DNA from: Chitinophagales bacterium
GTDB taxonomy: Bacteria > Bacteroidota > Bacteroidia > Chitinophagales > JADIYW01
Direction of reading: 5' to 3'
NCBI GenBank assembly: GCA_019694955.1
Contig: JAIBAX010000009.1
Span: 42,007 to 106,006 of the forward strand
DNA: 64,000 bases
A program made the translations under genes and the position numbers. Positions within the stretch are counted from its first letter, which is position 1, and each line of letters starts with the position of its first letter. Shown piece after piece: positions 54,301 through 63,850 of the stretch. The notes beneath the pieces were generated by a model. It did not search any database. It was not told where the DNA came from and was given only the letters and a program-made list of their open reading frames with translations.

Positions 54301-54308
54301 CAATTTTG
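54301..54308 (+). promoter_or_regulatory. -7 promoter box CAATTTTG, leaderless geometry
   Basis: CAATTTTG is followed by caac and then ATG 54313. Confidence 0.5.
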
Positions 54309-54312
54309 CAAC

Positions 54313-54672
54313 ATGAGCATACACCGTGGACAATTTGTCAAAAATAAACTAGATGAAATTGGCGTCAAAATCAGTAAGTTGGCTCCGAAATTGGACTATT
54401 CTAGAGGGCATTTATATAAGTTTTTTGATATGCATGATTTGCCTTATAAGGTAATCTACAAAATTGGTGAGGCTATAAATTATGATTTCTCTTTTGACTT
54501 TCCTGATATGCCCGTTAAATCAATAGAAAAAAATATCGTGGTAGCGGAGGAAGAAGAAGTATATGGTGTCAATACTACCAATGTTTATGAACTTAAAAAA
54601 GCAGTCATTTTATGGAGAGACAGGTATTATGCACTGCTGGAAGAGTATTCTAAACTTTTAGAAAACAAATAA
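54313..54672 (+). CDS. XRE-like small DNA-binding protein, paralogue 2
   Basis: 119 aa from ATG 54313; a TTG 15 bp upstream lies inside the promoter box and is rejected. It mirrors paralogue 1 in every part: MSIHRGQFVKNKLDEIGVKI, LDYSRGHLYKFFD, YKIGEAINYDFSFDFPDMPV, VYGVNTTNVYELKKAVILWR. A local duplication that kept both the coding region and the promoter spacing. Regulates an unknown target, possibly itself or its neighbours. Confidence 0.75.
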   Translation: MSIHRGQFVKNKLDEIGVKISKLAPKLDYSRGHLYKFFDMHDLPYKVIYKIGEAINYDFSFDFPDMPVKSIEKNIVVAEEEEVYGVNTTNVYELKKAVILWRDRYYALLEEYSKLLENK

Positions 54673-54675
54673 AAT

Positions 54676-54709
54676 AAAAAAAGGGCGATGAATTTCACGC
54701 CCTTTTTTT
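54676..54709. terminator. Bidirectional terminator between XRE-like gene and thioredoxin gene
   Basis: AAAAAAAGGGCG pairs with CGCCCTTTTTTT around a 10-nt loop, with A/T runs on both sides, serving both convergent genes. Confidence 0.9.
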
Positions 54710-54727
54710 ATTTTACTTACTATAATA

Positions 54728-55198
54728 TTACTCTGTTTTCACGGGATGTATGATAGATTCTGCTCCTTGCAGCCATGCCGTTGGTCCACCCGCAACATAT
54801 CCTGTGCTTCCAAGTTTTTCTAAATTGATTTTTCCATCTGTAATAGTAGAATTTACAAACCAAACTGTAGGATAACCCCTGATGCCAAACATTTGTTGCA
54901 GTTGGTTGTTTTGAGCAGCAATATTAGGCTCTAGTTGCTTGCCGCGAGGGAAATCTAACTCCACTAAGACAACATTGCTTTTTGCCCATGTTAGGAATTC
55001 TTCTTTGGTAAAAACCTCATTTTGAAGCCTCTTACACCATCCACACCAGTCGCTACCAGTGAAGAAAAGCATCACCTTTTTATTTTCTTTCTGTGCAATT
55101 TCTGTAGCTTTGGCTAAATCATTCAACCATAAACTGTCTTGGGCACGAGAAATTACAGTGCCTGTTAACAGGAATATAAGGATTAAAAACTTTTTCAT
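54728..55198 (-). CDS. Secreted thioredoxin-like protein (CGWC)
   Basis: 156 aa. Signal peptide MKKFLILIFLLTGTVISRA-Q. Thioredoxin fold with VMLFFTGSDWCGWCKRLQNE, active site CGWC, and cis-Pro in IRGYPTVWFVN. This is the DUF255/thioredoxin_7 type that works outside the cytoplasm on disulfide reduction or isomerisation. Single gene. Confidence 0.9.
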   Translation of the reverse strand: MKKFLILIFLLTGTVISRAQDSLWLNDLAKATEIAQKENKKVMLFFTGSDWCGWCKRLQNEVFTKEEFLTWAKSNVVLVELDFPRGKQLEPNIAAQNNQLQQMFGIRGYPTVWFVNSTITDGKINLEKLGSTGYVAGGPTAWLQGAESIIHPVKTE

Positions 55199-55405
55199 CT
55201 TACAATATTTATTTTCAACAAACTTACCTATTCAATAATAATGCCGATTTGTTTGAAGAGCAAATATAATATGAATCAGTCAGTTTTTTTAGGAAAGTAT
55301 TAACAAATTGATATATTCAATCTTGTAAAGGTGTCCCTCTCCAGAAAATTAAACCAACCATAAACCTAAAGCGTGTTAATTGTTTCTTCAATTAGTATAA
55401 TCCCG

Positions 55406-55413
55406 TATCTTTG
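55406..55413 (+). promoter_or_regulatory. -7 promoter box TATCTTTG upstream of purK
   Basis: It matches TAnnTTTG. It lies inside the open frame of purK, so transcripts from it cannot carry the upstream GTG (55373). Confidence 0.45.
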
Positions 55414-55429
55414 TAACAAATTATTATTT

Positions 55430-56560
55430 CTGTTATCTAATAAAAAAATAGGTATTTTAGGTGGCGGTCAGCTGGGACGGATGCTTATCCAACAGGGACT
55501 TAATTATGGTATGCAAACCTATGTATTGGATAAAGATGAAGATGCTCCTTGTATGGACATCTGTACCAAATTTCATCGCGGTAACCTGCTGGATGAAGAA
55601 ACGGTATTTACCTTTGGCGCATCGCTGGATGCAATCATTATTGAAATAGAACATGTGAATGTTGAGGCTTTGGAGCGTTTGGAGCAACTCGGAAAGATGG
55701 TCATTCCTTCTTCCAATGCATTGAGCATTATAAAGAACAAAAGCCTCCAGAAACAATTCTATCGTGAAAAAAATATTCCTACCGCAGACTTCAGATGGAT
55801 AGCTAATCGGGCAGAACTTTTGGAAAATGAGGATTTCTTTCCTGCATTTTTGAAACTAAATGAATTGGGCTATGATGGCAAAGGGGTTATGCCTATTAGG
55901 AATGAAGCAGATTGTGTAGATGCTTTTGATCAACCAGCTCTTCTGGAAAAATTCGTTGATTTTGACAAAGAAATTTCCGTCATCGTTGTGCGCAATTTTG
56001 TGGGAGAAATGGTCGTTTACCCCGTTGTAGAATGTGTTTTTAATCCCGTATATAATTTAGTCGATTATTTGATATCGCCTGCAAGGATTACAGAAGAATT
56101 GCAGGTAAAGGCTCAAAAAATAGCATTGCAAGTAGTAGAAGGCTTGCGTTCTCCAGGCATTTTTGCCGTAGAAATGTTTTTGCAAAATGATGGCACTATC
56201 TTAGTAAATGAAACGGCTCCAAGAGCACATAACAGTGGCCACCAAACGATTGAGGGAAACTTCTCTTCTCAATTTGACCAACAAGCACGTTTGCTATTAG
56301 GACTGCCTTTCGGCAGCACCGCTCTAAAATCAATGTCACTCATGATCAACCTCGTGGGTGAGTCTGGATACGCAGGTATTGCTGTTTATGAAGGATTGGA
56401 AGAAGTAATGAAGATGGAAGGAGTATTTCTGCATCTATACGGCAAAACTGAAACAAGACCGGGCAGAAAAATGGGGCATATTACCATAGTAGGAACCAAG
56501 TATGAAGACCTTATTGAAAAGGCAAATTTTATCAGACGACATTTAAAAATAAAAGCATGA
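55430..56560 (+). CDS. purK: 5-(carboxyamino)imidazole ribonucleotide synthase
   Basis: 376 aa if it starts at CTG 55430; the frame is open up to a GTG at 55373, but that codon lies above the promoter box. The ATP-grasp enzyme begins [20 protein letters not shown]-binding [29 protein letters not shown], and the final [18 protein letters not shown] match PurK. It carboxylates aminoimidazole ribonucleotide in purine synthesis, using bicarbonate and ATP. The absence of any ATG, GTG or TTG between the promoter box and the conserved N-terminus is unusual. It overlaps purE by 4 bp (ATGA). Confidence 0.93.
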   Translation: MLSNKKIGILGGGQLGRMLIQQGLNYGMQTYVLDKDEDAPCMDICTKFHRGNLLDEETVFTFGASLDAIIIEIEHVNVEALERLEQLGKMVIPSSNALSIIKNKSLQKQFYREKNIPTADFRWIANRAELLENEDFFPAFLKLNELGYDGKGVMPIRNEADCVDAFDQPALLEKFVDFDKEISVIVVRNFVGEMVVYPVVECVFNPVYNLVDYLISPARITEELQVKAQKIALQVVEGLRSPGIFAVEMFLQNDGTILVNETAPRAHNSGHQTIEGNFSSQFDQQARLLLGLPFGSTALKSMSLMINLVGESGYAGIAVYEGLEEVMKMEGVFLHLYGKTETRPGRKMGHITIVGTKYEDLIEKANFIRRHLKIKA

Positions 56561-57072
56561 GCATATCAGTAGGTATTATTATGGGAAGCCAAAGCGATTT
56601 AACGGTCATGCAGGAAGCCGCAGAAATGCTCGAAAAATTTGGCATTGAATATGAAATTACCGTGGTTTCAGCACATCGTACACCGGAACGAATGTATGAA
56701 TATGCAAAATCTGCAAAGGGTAGGGGGCTTAAAGTAATCATTGCAGGAGCGGGTGGTGCCGCACATTTGCCGGGAATGGTCGCTTCAATTACTACATTGC
56801 CTGTCATTGGTGTGCCAATAAAGAGTTCGAATAGTATTGACGGATGGGACTCTGTTTTGTCCATATTACAAATGCCCGGGGGTATACCCGTTGCCACTGT
56901 TGCTTTAAACGGCGCTAAGAATGCAGGAATCCTCGCAGCAAAGCTAATGGGCGCTTTTAGTGAGCAGGTGTCAGCAAAACTTATTGAATATCAGGAAGAA
57001 CTCAAAAACAACGTCCTTGATCAGGTGACGCAAATGAAATGGAAATTCAATAATTCCTTCGATGAATTGTAG
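56557..57072 (+). CDS. purE: N5-carboxyaminoimidazole ribonucleotide mutase
   Basis: 171 aa, class I Pur[33 protein letters not shown] (catalytic His), and [14 protein letters not shown] are the family signatures. It moves the carboxyl group made by PurK from N5 to C4 of the imidazole. Translationally coupled to purK by an ATGA overlap, giving a two-gene purKE operon. Confidence 0.97.
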   Translation: MSISVGIIMGSQSDLTVMQEAAEMLEKFGIEYEITVVSAHRTPERMYEYAKSAKGRGLKVIIAGAGGAAHLPGMVASITTLPVIGVPIKSSNSIDGWDSVLSILQMPGGIPVATVALNGAKNAGILAAKLMGAFSEQVSAKLIEYQEELKNNVLDQVTQMKWKFNNSFDEL

Positions 57073-57162
57073 CTGTTAATGATAAGTTAATTATTTTTTT
57101 CTTGTCAGAATCTGGCATAATTTTGGCACATCAAATTTTATCAAAAAAAATAAATATTATAT

Positions 57163-57633
57163 ATGAAACACTTACTTACACTTTGTTTTTTCTTATTTCT
57201 AGGTGCTAATTTCGCTAAAGCGCAAACATCACCTGAACCAATGCCTATTAATATTGTTGGTTCAAATGCAAAGATAACTTTTGCAAAAACGGAACATAAT
57301 TTCGGTTCTCAACCACAAGGTAAACCAGTGAAATATGATTTCGTATTTACCAATGAAGGAACTGAACCGTTAACCCTAACGAATGTAAAAGCAAGTTGTG
57401 GTTGCACTACTCCTTCATGGCCAAAAGAACCCATTGCACCCGGTGAAACCGGAAAAATTACCGCAGAGTACAACATGGCCAGATCAGGGCCATTCAATAA
57501 ATCCATTACAGTAACAACTGGCGGTGGTGAAACCGTAATTCTTTACATCAAAGGAGATGCCGTTTCAACAGAAAATACAAATAGCGTTGATGAGGTAAAG
57601 CCAACCTTAATCTCTACGCCAAAGCCGGAATAA
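57163..57633 (+). CDS. DUF1573 secreted protein, copy 1
   Basis: 156 aa. Signal peptide ending FAKA-QT. One DUF1573 (Ig-like, ASPM/HYDIN-related) domain: FAKTEHNFGSQPQGKPVKYD, FVFTNEGTEPLTLTNVKASC, GCTTPSWPKEPIAPGETGKI. Extracytoplasmic, role unknown. Followed by a strong terminator; the paralogue starts 155 bp downstream of its stop. Confidence 0.85.
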   Translation: MKHLLTLCFFLFLGANFAKAQTSPEPMPINIVGSNAKITFAKTEHNFGSQPQGKPVKYDFVFTNEGTEPLTLTNVKASCGCTTPSWPKEPIAPGETGKITAEYNMARSGPFNKSITVTTGGGETVILYIKGDAVSTENTNSVDEVKPTLISTPKPE

Positions 57634-57652
57634 TCTTATAGTAATCATTTAT

Positions 57653-57686
57653 AAAAAGGGTCTTGCAAATTTGCAAGACCCTTTTT
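57653..57686. terminator. Perfect 17-bp-arm terminator hairpin
   Basis: AAAAAGGGTCTTGCAAA and its exact inverted copy, ending in T5; bidirectional in form. Ends the first DUF1573 gene. Confidence 0.9.
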
Positions 57687-57787
57687 ATTTAATTGATAAT
57701 CAGTTAGTTAATCTTTAGTTAAGCATTTTTATTTCCAATAATTCGGTAGTATCTTAAAGGTATTGATTAATTTCTAAATAAATAACA

Positions 57788-58252
57788 ATGAAAAAAGTAT
57801 TTTGGATACTGATCGTTCTTTTATCAGTACAGCATCAAACGAGCATGGCTCAAACAACAGGTGTAGCAGTTGAACCACCTGTGTCAAAAATTTCTTTTAC
57901 TACTACAGAACATGACTTTGGTGCTCAGCCACAAGGAACACCTGTAAGCTATGAGTTTAACTTTACAAATGTTGGGGTGACACCGATTCAATTGCAAAGC
58001 GTCAAACCTTCATGCGGTTGTACTTCTCCCGAATGGACCAATGATACTGTTCTCCCTGGTAAAAACGGGGTTATTAAGATTACATATAACATGGCAAGAG
58101 AGGGCTCATTTAATAAGCCTGTGACAGTTACCACTACTGATGGTGAAACGGTCATGCTATACATCAAAGGTGAGGCTATTTCTTCGGAAGCACCTAATCC
58201 GGCAGAGGAAATTAAGCCAAGCTTGGTGGCGCCACCCAAACAACCTGAATAA
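57788..58252 (+). CDS. DUF1573 secreted protein, copy 2
   Basis: 154 aa. Signal peptide ending SMA-QT. Same domain as copy 1 (FTTTEHDFGAQPQGTPVSYE, VKPSCGCTSPEW, GSFNKPVTVTTTDGETVMLY) and the same tail type (AEEIKPSLVAPP). A recent tandem duplication judged by the almost parallel sequence. Both keep a C-G-C motif that could hold a disulfide. Function unknown. Confidence 0.85.
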   Translation: MKKVFWILIVLLSVQHQTSMAQTTGVAVEPPVSKISFTTTEHDFGAQPQGTPVSYEFNFTNVGVTPIQLQSVKPSCGCTSPEWTNDTVLPGKNGVIKITYNMAREGSFNKPVTVTTTDGETVMLYIKGEAISSEAPNPAEEIKPSLVAPPKQPE

Positions 58253-58300
58253 GTTATCAGTAAAAAACGGATCATTAATTAAATCAATAATTTCTTGTTC

Positions 58301-58415
58301 ACCTTTGGGTTCTTAGCGTCTTCTTTGTGAAACTTTGTGATACAATTATCATCTATTAAAATGCTCGAAATATTTTATCACAAAGGCACTCAAAGAAGCA
58401 CAAAGGTACACGAAG
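58301..58415. repeat. Inverted CACAAAG-rich repeat between DUF1573 copy 2 and the aminotransferase
   Basis: The left arm (58301-58342, ACCTTTGGGTTCTT ... CTTTGTGATA) and right arm (58376-58415, TATCACAAAGGCAC ... CACAAAGGT) are inverted copies with some mismatches. They enclose 33 bp. Likely a large imperfect hairpin or two head-to-head copies of an interspersed repeat. No gene in this stretch. Confidence 0.6.
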
Positions 58416-58488
58416 AGCAATGGTAAGGGCTCGATTCAAAAAAGGAGGAAGTTGATAAATAGACATGTATGAATTCTCGATTTATCCT

Positions 58489-58496
58489 TACCTTTG
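58489..58496 (+). promoter_or_regulatory. -7 promoter box TACCTTTG of the aminotransferase, leaderless geometry
   Basis: TACCTTTG is followed by tttc and then ATG 58501. Confidence 0.55.
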
Positions 58497-58500
58497 TTTC

Positions 58501-59697
58501 ATGCCAAAGATTTCAAATAAAGGAAGAGAAATGCCCAGTAGCCCAATCCGCAAACTAGCACCGTTTGCAGAGCAGGCTAAGAAAAAAGGTGTACGCATAT
58601 ATCACCTGAATATTGGGCAGCCGGATATTGAAACGCCTGCGCCTTTTTGGACAAAACTCAAGCAACTGGATAAGAAAATACTGGAATACAGTCCATCAAA
58701 TGGATTTGAAGATATTCGGGAAGCATATGCCGGATTTTTCAGGAATCGCTATCACCTAGATTTGAACGCTGCTGATATTATGATTACGGCCGGAGCTTCT
58801 GAGGCACTGTCATTTGTGCTTTACTCTATTCTAGATGAAGGCGATGAGGTCATTGCAACAGAACCTTTGTATGCCAATTATATTGGTTTTGCACAAACAG
58901 GTGGCATCGTCATGAAACCTGTTACCACTTATATAGACAATGGGTTTGCTTTGCCGAGTGTAGAAGCTTTTGAAAAGGCAATAACACCCAAGACAAAAGC
59001 CATCTTAATTTGCAATCCCAGCAATCCAACAGGATACTGTTATTCTGAAGCCGAGTTAGTGCGTTTGAAAGAAATCGTTGTAAAGCATGATTTATTCCTT
59101 ATTAGCGATGAGGTTTACCGCGATTTTGTCTATAATCGTTCGTTTAAAAGCATGCTGGAGTATGCAGAGATAGCACAAAATGTTATTGTGGTGGATTCAA
59201 TCTCCAAGCGTTTCTCCGCTTGTGGTGCAAGAATTGGTATGGTTACCAGTAAAAATAAGGAAGTACTCGCTACCATCATGAAGTTCGCACAACAACGGCT
59301 GAGCCCTCCAGGGTTGGGTCAGATTGCCGCATTGGCATTATTTGATGGGGACGATACTTATTTTGGGAAAGTAAATCAGGAATACCTACATAGGAGGGAA
59401 ATTCTGGTGGAGGGGCTGAATCAGATTCCGGGTGTGGAGTGTCCTACACCGGGAGGAGCCTTTTATTGCATGGTGAAACTTCCCGTAAAAGACAGTGATC
59501 ATTTTTGTCAGTGGATGTTAGAGCATTTTCAACATGAAGGAGAAACCGTCATGATGGCACCCGGCGCAGGATTTTATGCCACGCCCGGACTAGGAAAGGA
59601 TCAGGTGCGGGTGGCGTATGTGCTAAATGGTGAGGACCTTAAAAAGGCAATTTTTATCCTTCAAAAGGGTTTGGAAAAATATTTGCTAGAATTTTAG
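58501..59697 (+). CDS. PLP-dependent class I/II aminotransferase
   Basis: 398 aa from ATG 58501; an ATG 36 bp upstream lies above the promoter box and is rejected. Fold type I: YHLNIGQPDIETP, ITAGASEALSFVLYSI, LICNPSNPTGYCYSEAEL, LISDEVYRDFVYN, and the PLP lysine in VDSISKRFSACGARIG. Closest to aspartate/aromatic aminotransferases; the amino-acid substrate cannot be fixed. Single gene before tmRNA. Confidence 0.92.
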   Translation: MPKISNKGREMPSSPIRKLAPFAEQAKKKGVRIYHLNIGQPDIETPAPFWTKLKQLDKKILEYSPSNGFEDIREAYAGFFRNRYHLDLNAADIMITAGASEALSFVLYSILDEGDEVIATEPLYANYIGFAQTGGIVMKPVTTYIDNGFALPSVEAFEKAITPKTKAILICNPSNPTGYCYSEAELVRLKEIVVKHDLFLISDEVYRDFVYNRSFKSMLEYAEIAQNVIVVDSISKRFSACGARIGMVTSKNKEVLATIMKFAQQRLSPPGLGQIAALALFDGDDTYFGKVNQEYLHRREILVEGLNQIPGVECPTPGGAFYCMVKLPVKDSDHFCQWMLEHFQHEGETVMMAPGAGFYATPGLGKDQVRVAYVLNGEDLKKAIFILQKGLEKYLLEF

Positions 59698-59757
59698 TAC
59701 GTTTGGAACTTATTTAAACCTTCCATCGTTATAAAAATATATGTTCTTTGAAAAATT

Positions 59758-60126
59758 GGGGTCGACTGGAATTGACAGGAGAGTTGTGACTAGGTAAGCG
59801 TGTCGGGCATTGTGCGATTTTGGCCCGTAAAAACTAAAGCATAAAACTTTTTTATATGGCGACCATGAGTTTGCCTTGGCTGCTTAATACCAGGTATTAA
59901 CATAGCCTTTGTCCACCGGTTATTTTTCTGATTGTAACAGGATTGGGCATCGTTTAAATCGGGATAGCTGAAGCGTGTTTTGCGGCGCGATGCGAAATTT
60001 AGCAAATAAGGAATCGTTTCGGTAAGTAATAACACCTTACTTTTCTCGAAAATCAAGTTGTTACTACACACGTAGAAGGCTTACAAGCACTCTGTCTGGA
60101 CGAGGGTTCGAATCCCTCCGGCTCCA
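59758..60126 (+). ncRNA. ssrA: tmRNA
   Basis: About 369 nt. The 5' end GGGGTCGACTGG pairs with the 3' end CGGCTCC-A (tRNA-like acceptor, one G-U), and the T-arm reads GAGGGTTCGAATCCCTC. CCA is not encoded. The tag frame starts at GGC (59858) and reads GDHEFALAA then TAA (59858-59887), a normal ALAA-type degradation tag. It rescues stalled ribosomes with SmpB and marks the peptide for proteolysis. Confidence 0.95.
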
Positions 60127-60232
60127 CTTTTTAAAGTTTTATCGATTTTATATGGCTATTTTTTTCCGATTTTAACTTAAAAATGTAATTTTTTTTCAGC
60201 TTGGATTGATGTACCTTGTTGAAAAATTTTAT

Positions 60233-63200
60233 ATGTATAAGAGGGGTTTAGTTATTATTATAGCATTTTTTGCGATACAACTATTGTTCGCAACGGATGA
60301 TTTTAAATTACTTTCATTAGGAGATGGTACAGAAAAATCTGTTACAAGAGATGGCAAGTATTGGGGTCATGCCTTTGAATTCAATGACAAAATTCTCTTA
60401 TGTAGAGGCGATGATATTCATGGATATGAGCTTTGGATAAGTGATGGTACAACTATCGGAACAAAGTTATTGAAAGATATTATACCCGGAACACCTAGTT
60501 CGTTTCCAAATGAATTTGTTAGAATTGGAAATATTGTTTATTTTTCTACTATTGTACACGATACCATTAATGATAATACGATTTTTCAAATATGGAAAAC
60601 GGATGGAACAGAAAATGGAACGCAGTTTCTTAACACGGCATACACCTATGAAGGCTATACATACCCTACTACCCTAGGATATTTAAAGCGATTTTTAAAA
60701 GTGAATGCTTTCAACAATAAAATCATTTATAAATACACAACCTTTTTATTTTCTACGCCGGATGATATGCGGACGCTTGCTTATAATACTTTGTCCAATA
60801 CCATAGAAAAATTCCCTTTAGGAACAGAGACAACAAAAGTTGAAGATGGTCTTCAAGTTAGCGATAAATTCATGTTTTCAAATGGCTTTACTTTAAATGG
60901 AAGAGTGGCACATCAATATTATATTTCAAACGGACAAGCAAATGGTACCTTTCCACTAAAAAATGGAACAACGCCATTGTATTCGAAGCATGAATATGCA
61001 CATGCTTTCTTTTTTGATTATCTATGGAGTCCATATTTTTGGCAAGATCACACCTATTTTTATGCGGTGGATACCAATGATGTTTCCGGTATTTTTAAAG
61101 TAAATACGATAACCAATCAGGCAGAAATGGTCTTGAAAGTTATGGACAATGCGTTCCTAAACCCTGCTGGTGTGATTGGTGTCAATTATTTCACCTTCAA
61201 CAATAAGATGTACATTCACTTATTGCTGAAGAAAGATAAGTACAATTCTTTTGTTGATGCTGATTCATCTGTTATATTTTCTACAGACGGAACTTTATCA
61301 GGAACACAACAAGTCATTTCTTTAGATAATAAGATGAGAAATATACTAGGCAGCTTCACCAATGGGAAATTATTGTATAAAGATTTTCAAAACAACATTC
61401 TCGCAATTGACCTGACCAATAATAATGAAACTATGATAGATCCGTTGGATACCCAGGATCAATGGATGGATAACTTAGAATTTTATAATACACAACAAGC
61501 TACAATAGTTGGGAATAATGCCTATCTATTAAGGGGTAGCAAAGTATTAAAGACCGATGGTGCTACCGCAACGGTTATCGGTAATCTAACCACCAATGGC
61601 TACTCCCGTCTTTCAATTTCCAATTTTGTTGCAAAAAATAGCATGTATCTGTTTTTTAAATTGAATTCAGATATTAATAATATGTTCACGATTAATTTAA
61701 GCAATGATGCCGTACAGTTATTAGGTGAGTATGAGCAAAATGTTTATCAAGCACTCAACCCAGATTTGTATTTCGATAAGTCAAATTTTCCAACTATCAA
61801 CGATATCTCATATTTCCCGGGATATAATGATAGTGGATTGTCCCTATGGAGAACAGATGGAAGCGTTTCAGGGACATTTTCTATCAGTGAACCTATTTTC
61901 GATCCAACAGATTTTCTTAATCCTTATTTTGGATGGTATTCCTTTAATAATAAAGTACTCTTTGGCACTTATAGTGATTACTTGAGGTTGTATATAACAG
62001 ATGGTACAAAGGCGAATACTATCAAACTGGATAGTTTTCCTTCAGATATTCCTTTCGGCATTGATAAATTTTATTCGTATGGCGGATACGTTTATTATGT
62101 TGCTAATAATAAAACCATTTGCAGAACGAATGGTACTATTAGTGGCACGCAAAGATTAAAAACCCTTCAAGGAGTAGGCGCATTGGGAGATTTTTTCGAG
62201 GTCAACGGCGTTTTATATTTACCAGCAAAAGGTAATGCAAACGAAGTTTTTTGGAAGATTGATAACAATGGTACGGTTACATCTGTATTGAAATTCACCG
62301 ATTTGTCTATTACTTTTAATGCAAATGATCGGTTCACTTCGCATGGCTTGTTGAATGGAAAATTGATTTTTGATGTATGTCTTGATGCGACTTTGCAAAA
62401 CTTTGAAAACTATGGCAAACACCACCTAATGGCATTTGATGGTACACATGCCTATTATCTAACAAATGCTACTTATACGAATACTTTCAAGAATAATTTT
62501 ATCTTACTAGAAAACTTTGTCATCAGTAATGGGGTAATGTATATATCATCTCTTTCGTTGGCAGATGGTACTTTGCCAAAAGCAACTTTCGCCAATATTG
62601 GGAAAGACTTCGATGAAAATGGCGTTCTCTTTACAAGTCAAGGAAATGAAGGCGATTTAACGGCGATTCTGCAATTTCCGGAAATACAAGCCAATTTACA
62701 GTGTGTTTCAGGTCCAATGATTCTAGCTAGTACGGTTAAGCTAAAATCAGTGAATAATAATATTTACACCTGTTTTTCTAGCAATGTGGTTCCATCTGAT
62801 TTTGATGCGGTTTCAAAAAGCGTTTATCGAATGGATGGCAACTTTGCTTTTGAAAAAGTATTAGACTTGGAACCACCTGCCAGCCCTATTTTAATTCTCA
62901 TGAATGCCGTTTCTTTTGATGAAGACGGCAAAATTTACGGCGTTACAGGCGTTGCTAATGATGATTTAACATCGTTTGAAATCAATGTCAGCATGTCTGA
63001 TGGAATCACCTCAGGAGATGGAGATATGTTTGAAACACTTGTCACATCAGACCCTTCTTTCTTTTTTCAACTATATGAAGGCGGTATTGGAATGTATAAA
63101 GAGAAATTGTATTTTTATATTAAAGATGCAGCAAATATTACCTTGGATAAATTTTTAATGTGCGAGGCAGATCCAATGACAAAAACTGCCAGAATCATAC

Positions 63201-63598
63201 AACCTCACGCAGATTTGGCAAAAATTGTAGATATAGATATTACAAGAAATGATGGAATTTTGATTACGGGATTTAACCAGCCAACGCAAGTAGAAAGACC
63301 CGGTACTAGTTTGTGGTTCTATAAAAATAACGAACTAACTTCTGTGACAACTAATCTAAAAGAGTCTATAAAAATTTATCCAAATCCAACATCTACATAT
63401 ATTCAGATTGAAATGCCGAAAGAGTGGTCTATGGATAATACCGTTACAATATATAATTCTATTGGCACACTGGTTTTTAAACAATTCTATGATAATGGAG
63501 AAGTACAAATTCCTGTAACATCTTTCTCATCTGGTGTATACATAATTGAAGCTACTCATAACGGAGAGAAAACTATGGGGAAATTTATTAAGGAATAA
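60233..63598 (+). CDS. Large T9SS surface protein with ELWxxDGT repeats
   Basis: 1121 aa from ATG 60233 (signal peptide MYKRGLVIIIAFFAIQLLFA); ATG 60209 would add eight residues. The body carries many ELWxxDGTxxGT repeats, for example GYELWISDGTTIGTKLL, IWKTDGTENGTQFL, VIFSTDGTLSGTQQV, SLWRTDGSVSGTFS. They probably form a large beta-propeller or hyalin-like fold. The end has a type A sorting domain (ESIKIYPNPTSTYIQIEM, then GVYIIEATHNGEKTMGKFIK), so it goes out by the type IX system and is attached to the cell surface. Ligand or role unknown; adhesion is plausible. Confidence 0.88.
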   Translation: MYKRGLVIIIAFFAIQLLFATDDFKLLSLGDGTEKSVTRDGKYWGHAFEFNDKILLCRGDDIHGYELWISDGTTIGTKLLKDIIPGTPSSFPNEFVRIGNIVYFSTIVHDTINDNTIFQIWKTDGTENGTQFLNTAYTYEGYTYPTTLGYLKRFLKVNAFNNKIIYKYTTFLFSTPDDMRTLAYNTLSNTIEKFPLGTETTKVEDGLQVSDKFMFSNGFTLNGRVAHQYYISNGQANGTFPLKNGTTPLYSKHEYAHAFFFDYLWSPYFWQDHTYFYAVDTNDVSGIFKVNTITNQAEMVLKVMDNAFLNPAGVIGVNYFTFNNKMYIHLLLKKDKYNSFVDADSSVIFSTDGTLSGTQQVISLDNKMRNILGSFTNGKLLYKDFQNNILAIDLTNNNETMIDPLDTQDQWMDNLEFYNTQQATIVGNNAYLLRGSKVLKTDGATATVIGNLTTNGYSRLSISNFVAKNSMYLFFKLNSDINNMFTINLSNDAVQLLGEYEQNVYQALNPDLYFDKSNFPTINDISYFPGYNDSGLSLWRTDGSVSGTFSISEPIFDPTDFLNPYFGWYSFNNKVLFGTYSDYLRLYITDGTKANTIKLDSFPSDIPFGIDKFYSYGGYVYYVANNKTICRTNGTISGTQRLKTLQGVGALGDFFEVNGVLYLPAKGNANEVFWKIDNNGTVTSVLKFTDLSITFNANDRFTSHGLLNGKLIFDVCLDATLQNFENYGKHHLMAFDGTHAYYLTNATYTNTFKNNFILLENFVISNGVMYISSLSLADGTLPKATFANIGKDFDENGVLFTSQGNEGDLTAILQFPEIQANLQCVSGPMILASTVKLKSVNNNIYTCFSSNVVPSDFDAVSKSVYRMDGNFAFEKVLDLEPPASPILILMNAVSFDEDGKIYGVTGVANDDLTSFEINVSMSDGITSGDGDMFETLVTSDPSFFFQLYEGGIGMYKEKLYFYIKDAANITLDKFLMCEADPMTKTARIIQPHADLAKIVDIDITRNDGILITGFNQPTQVERPGTSLWFYKNNELTSVTTNLKESIKIYPNPTSTYIQIEMPKEWSMDNTVTIYNSIGTLVFKQFYDNGEVQIPVTSFSSGVYIIEATHNGEKTMGKFIKE

Positions 63599-63850
63599 TG
63601 GCTTAGTGTTTTTTATGTACGATTTCAACTTTAAAATATTGCCAATAATACGGTTGTAATAAACTCCAACATAAACCCTTGATGGCACTAAAACAGAATT
63701 TGTAGATTTTTATATAAATAAACACTAAGTAAGGAATGTGTAAGGCTACTTTTACCCTGCATCAGCATTAGAAATTACTGCAAGAAAATTCTACTTCCAA
63801 TCTATTTCTGTCCTCAACGTAGTTCACTACGTCTTAGAGAGAATTATAAC
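63599..63850. other. Gene-free 3' flank of the large T9SS gene
   Basis: No supported ORF. A small hairpin ACGTAG-ttca-CTACGT (about 63818-63833) sits just upstream of the interspersed element copy B. Otherwise AT-rich without a clear terminator. Confidence 0.4.

Noticed and set aside
59790..60071. 93-aa minus-strand frame.
   Set aside because: It lies inside tmRNA.
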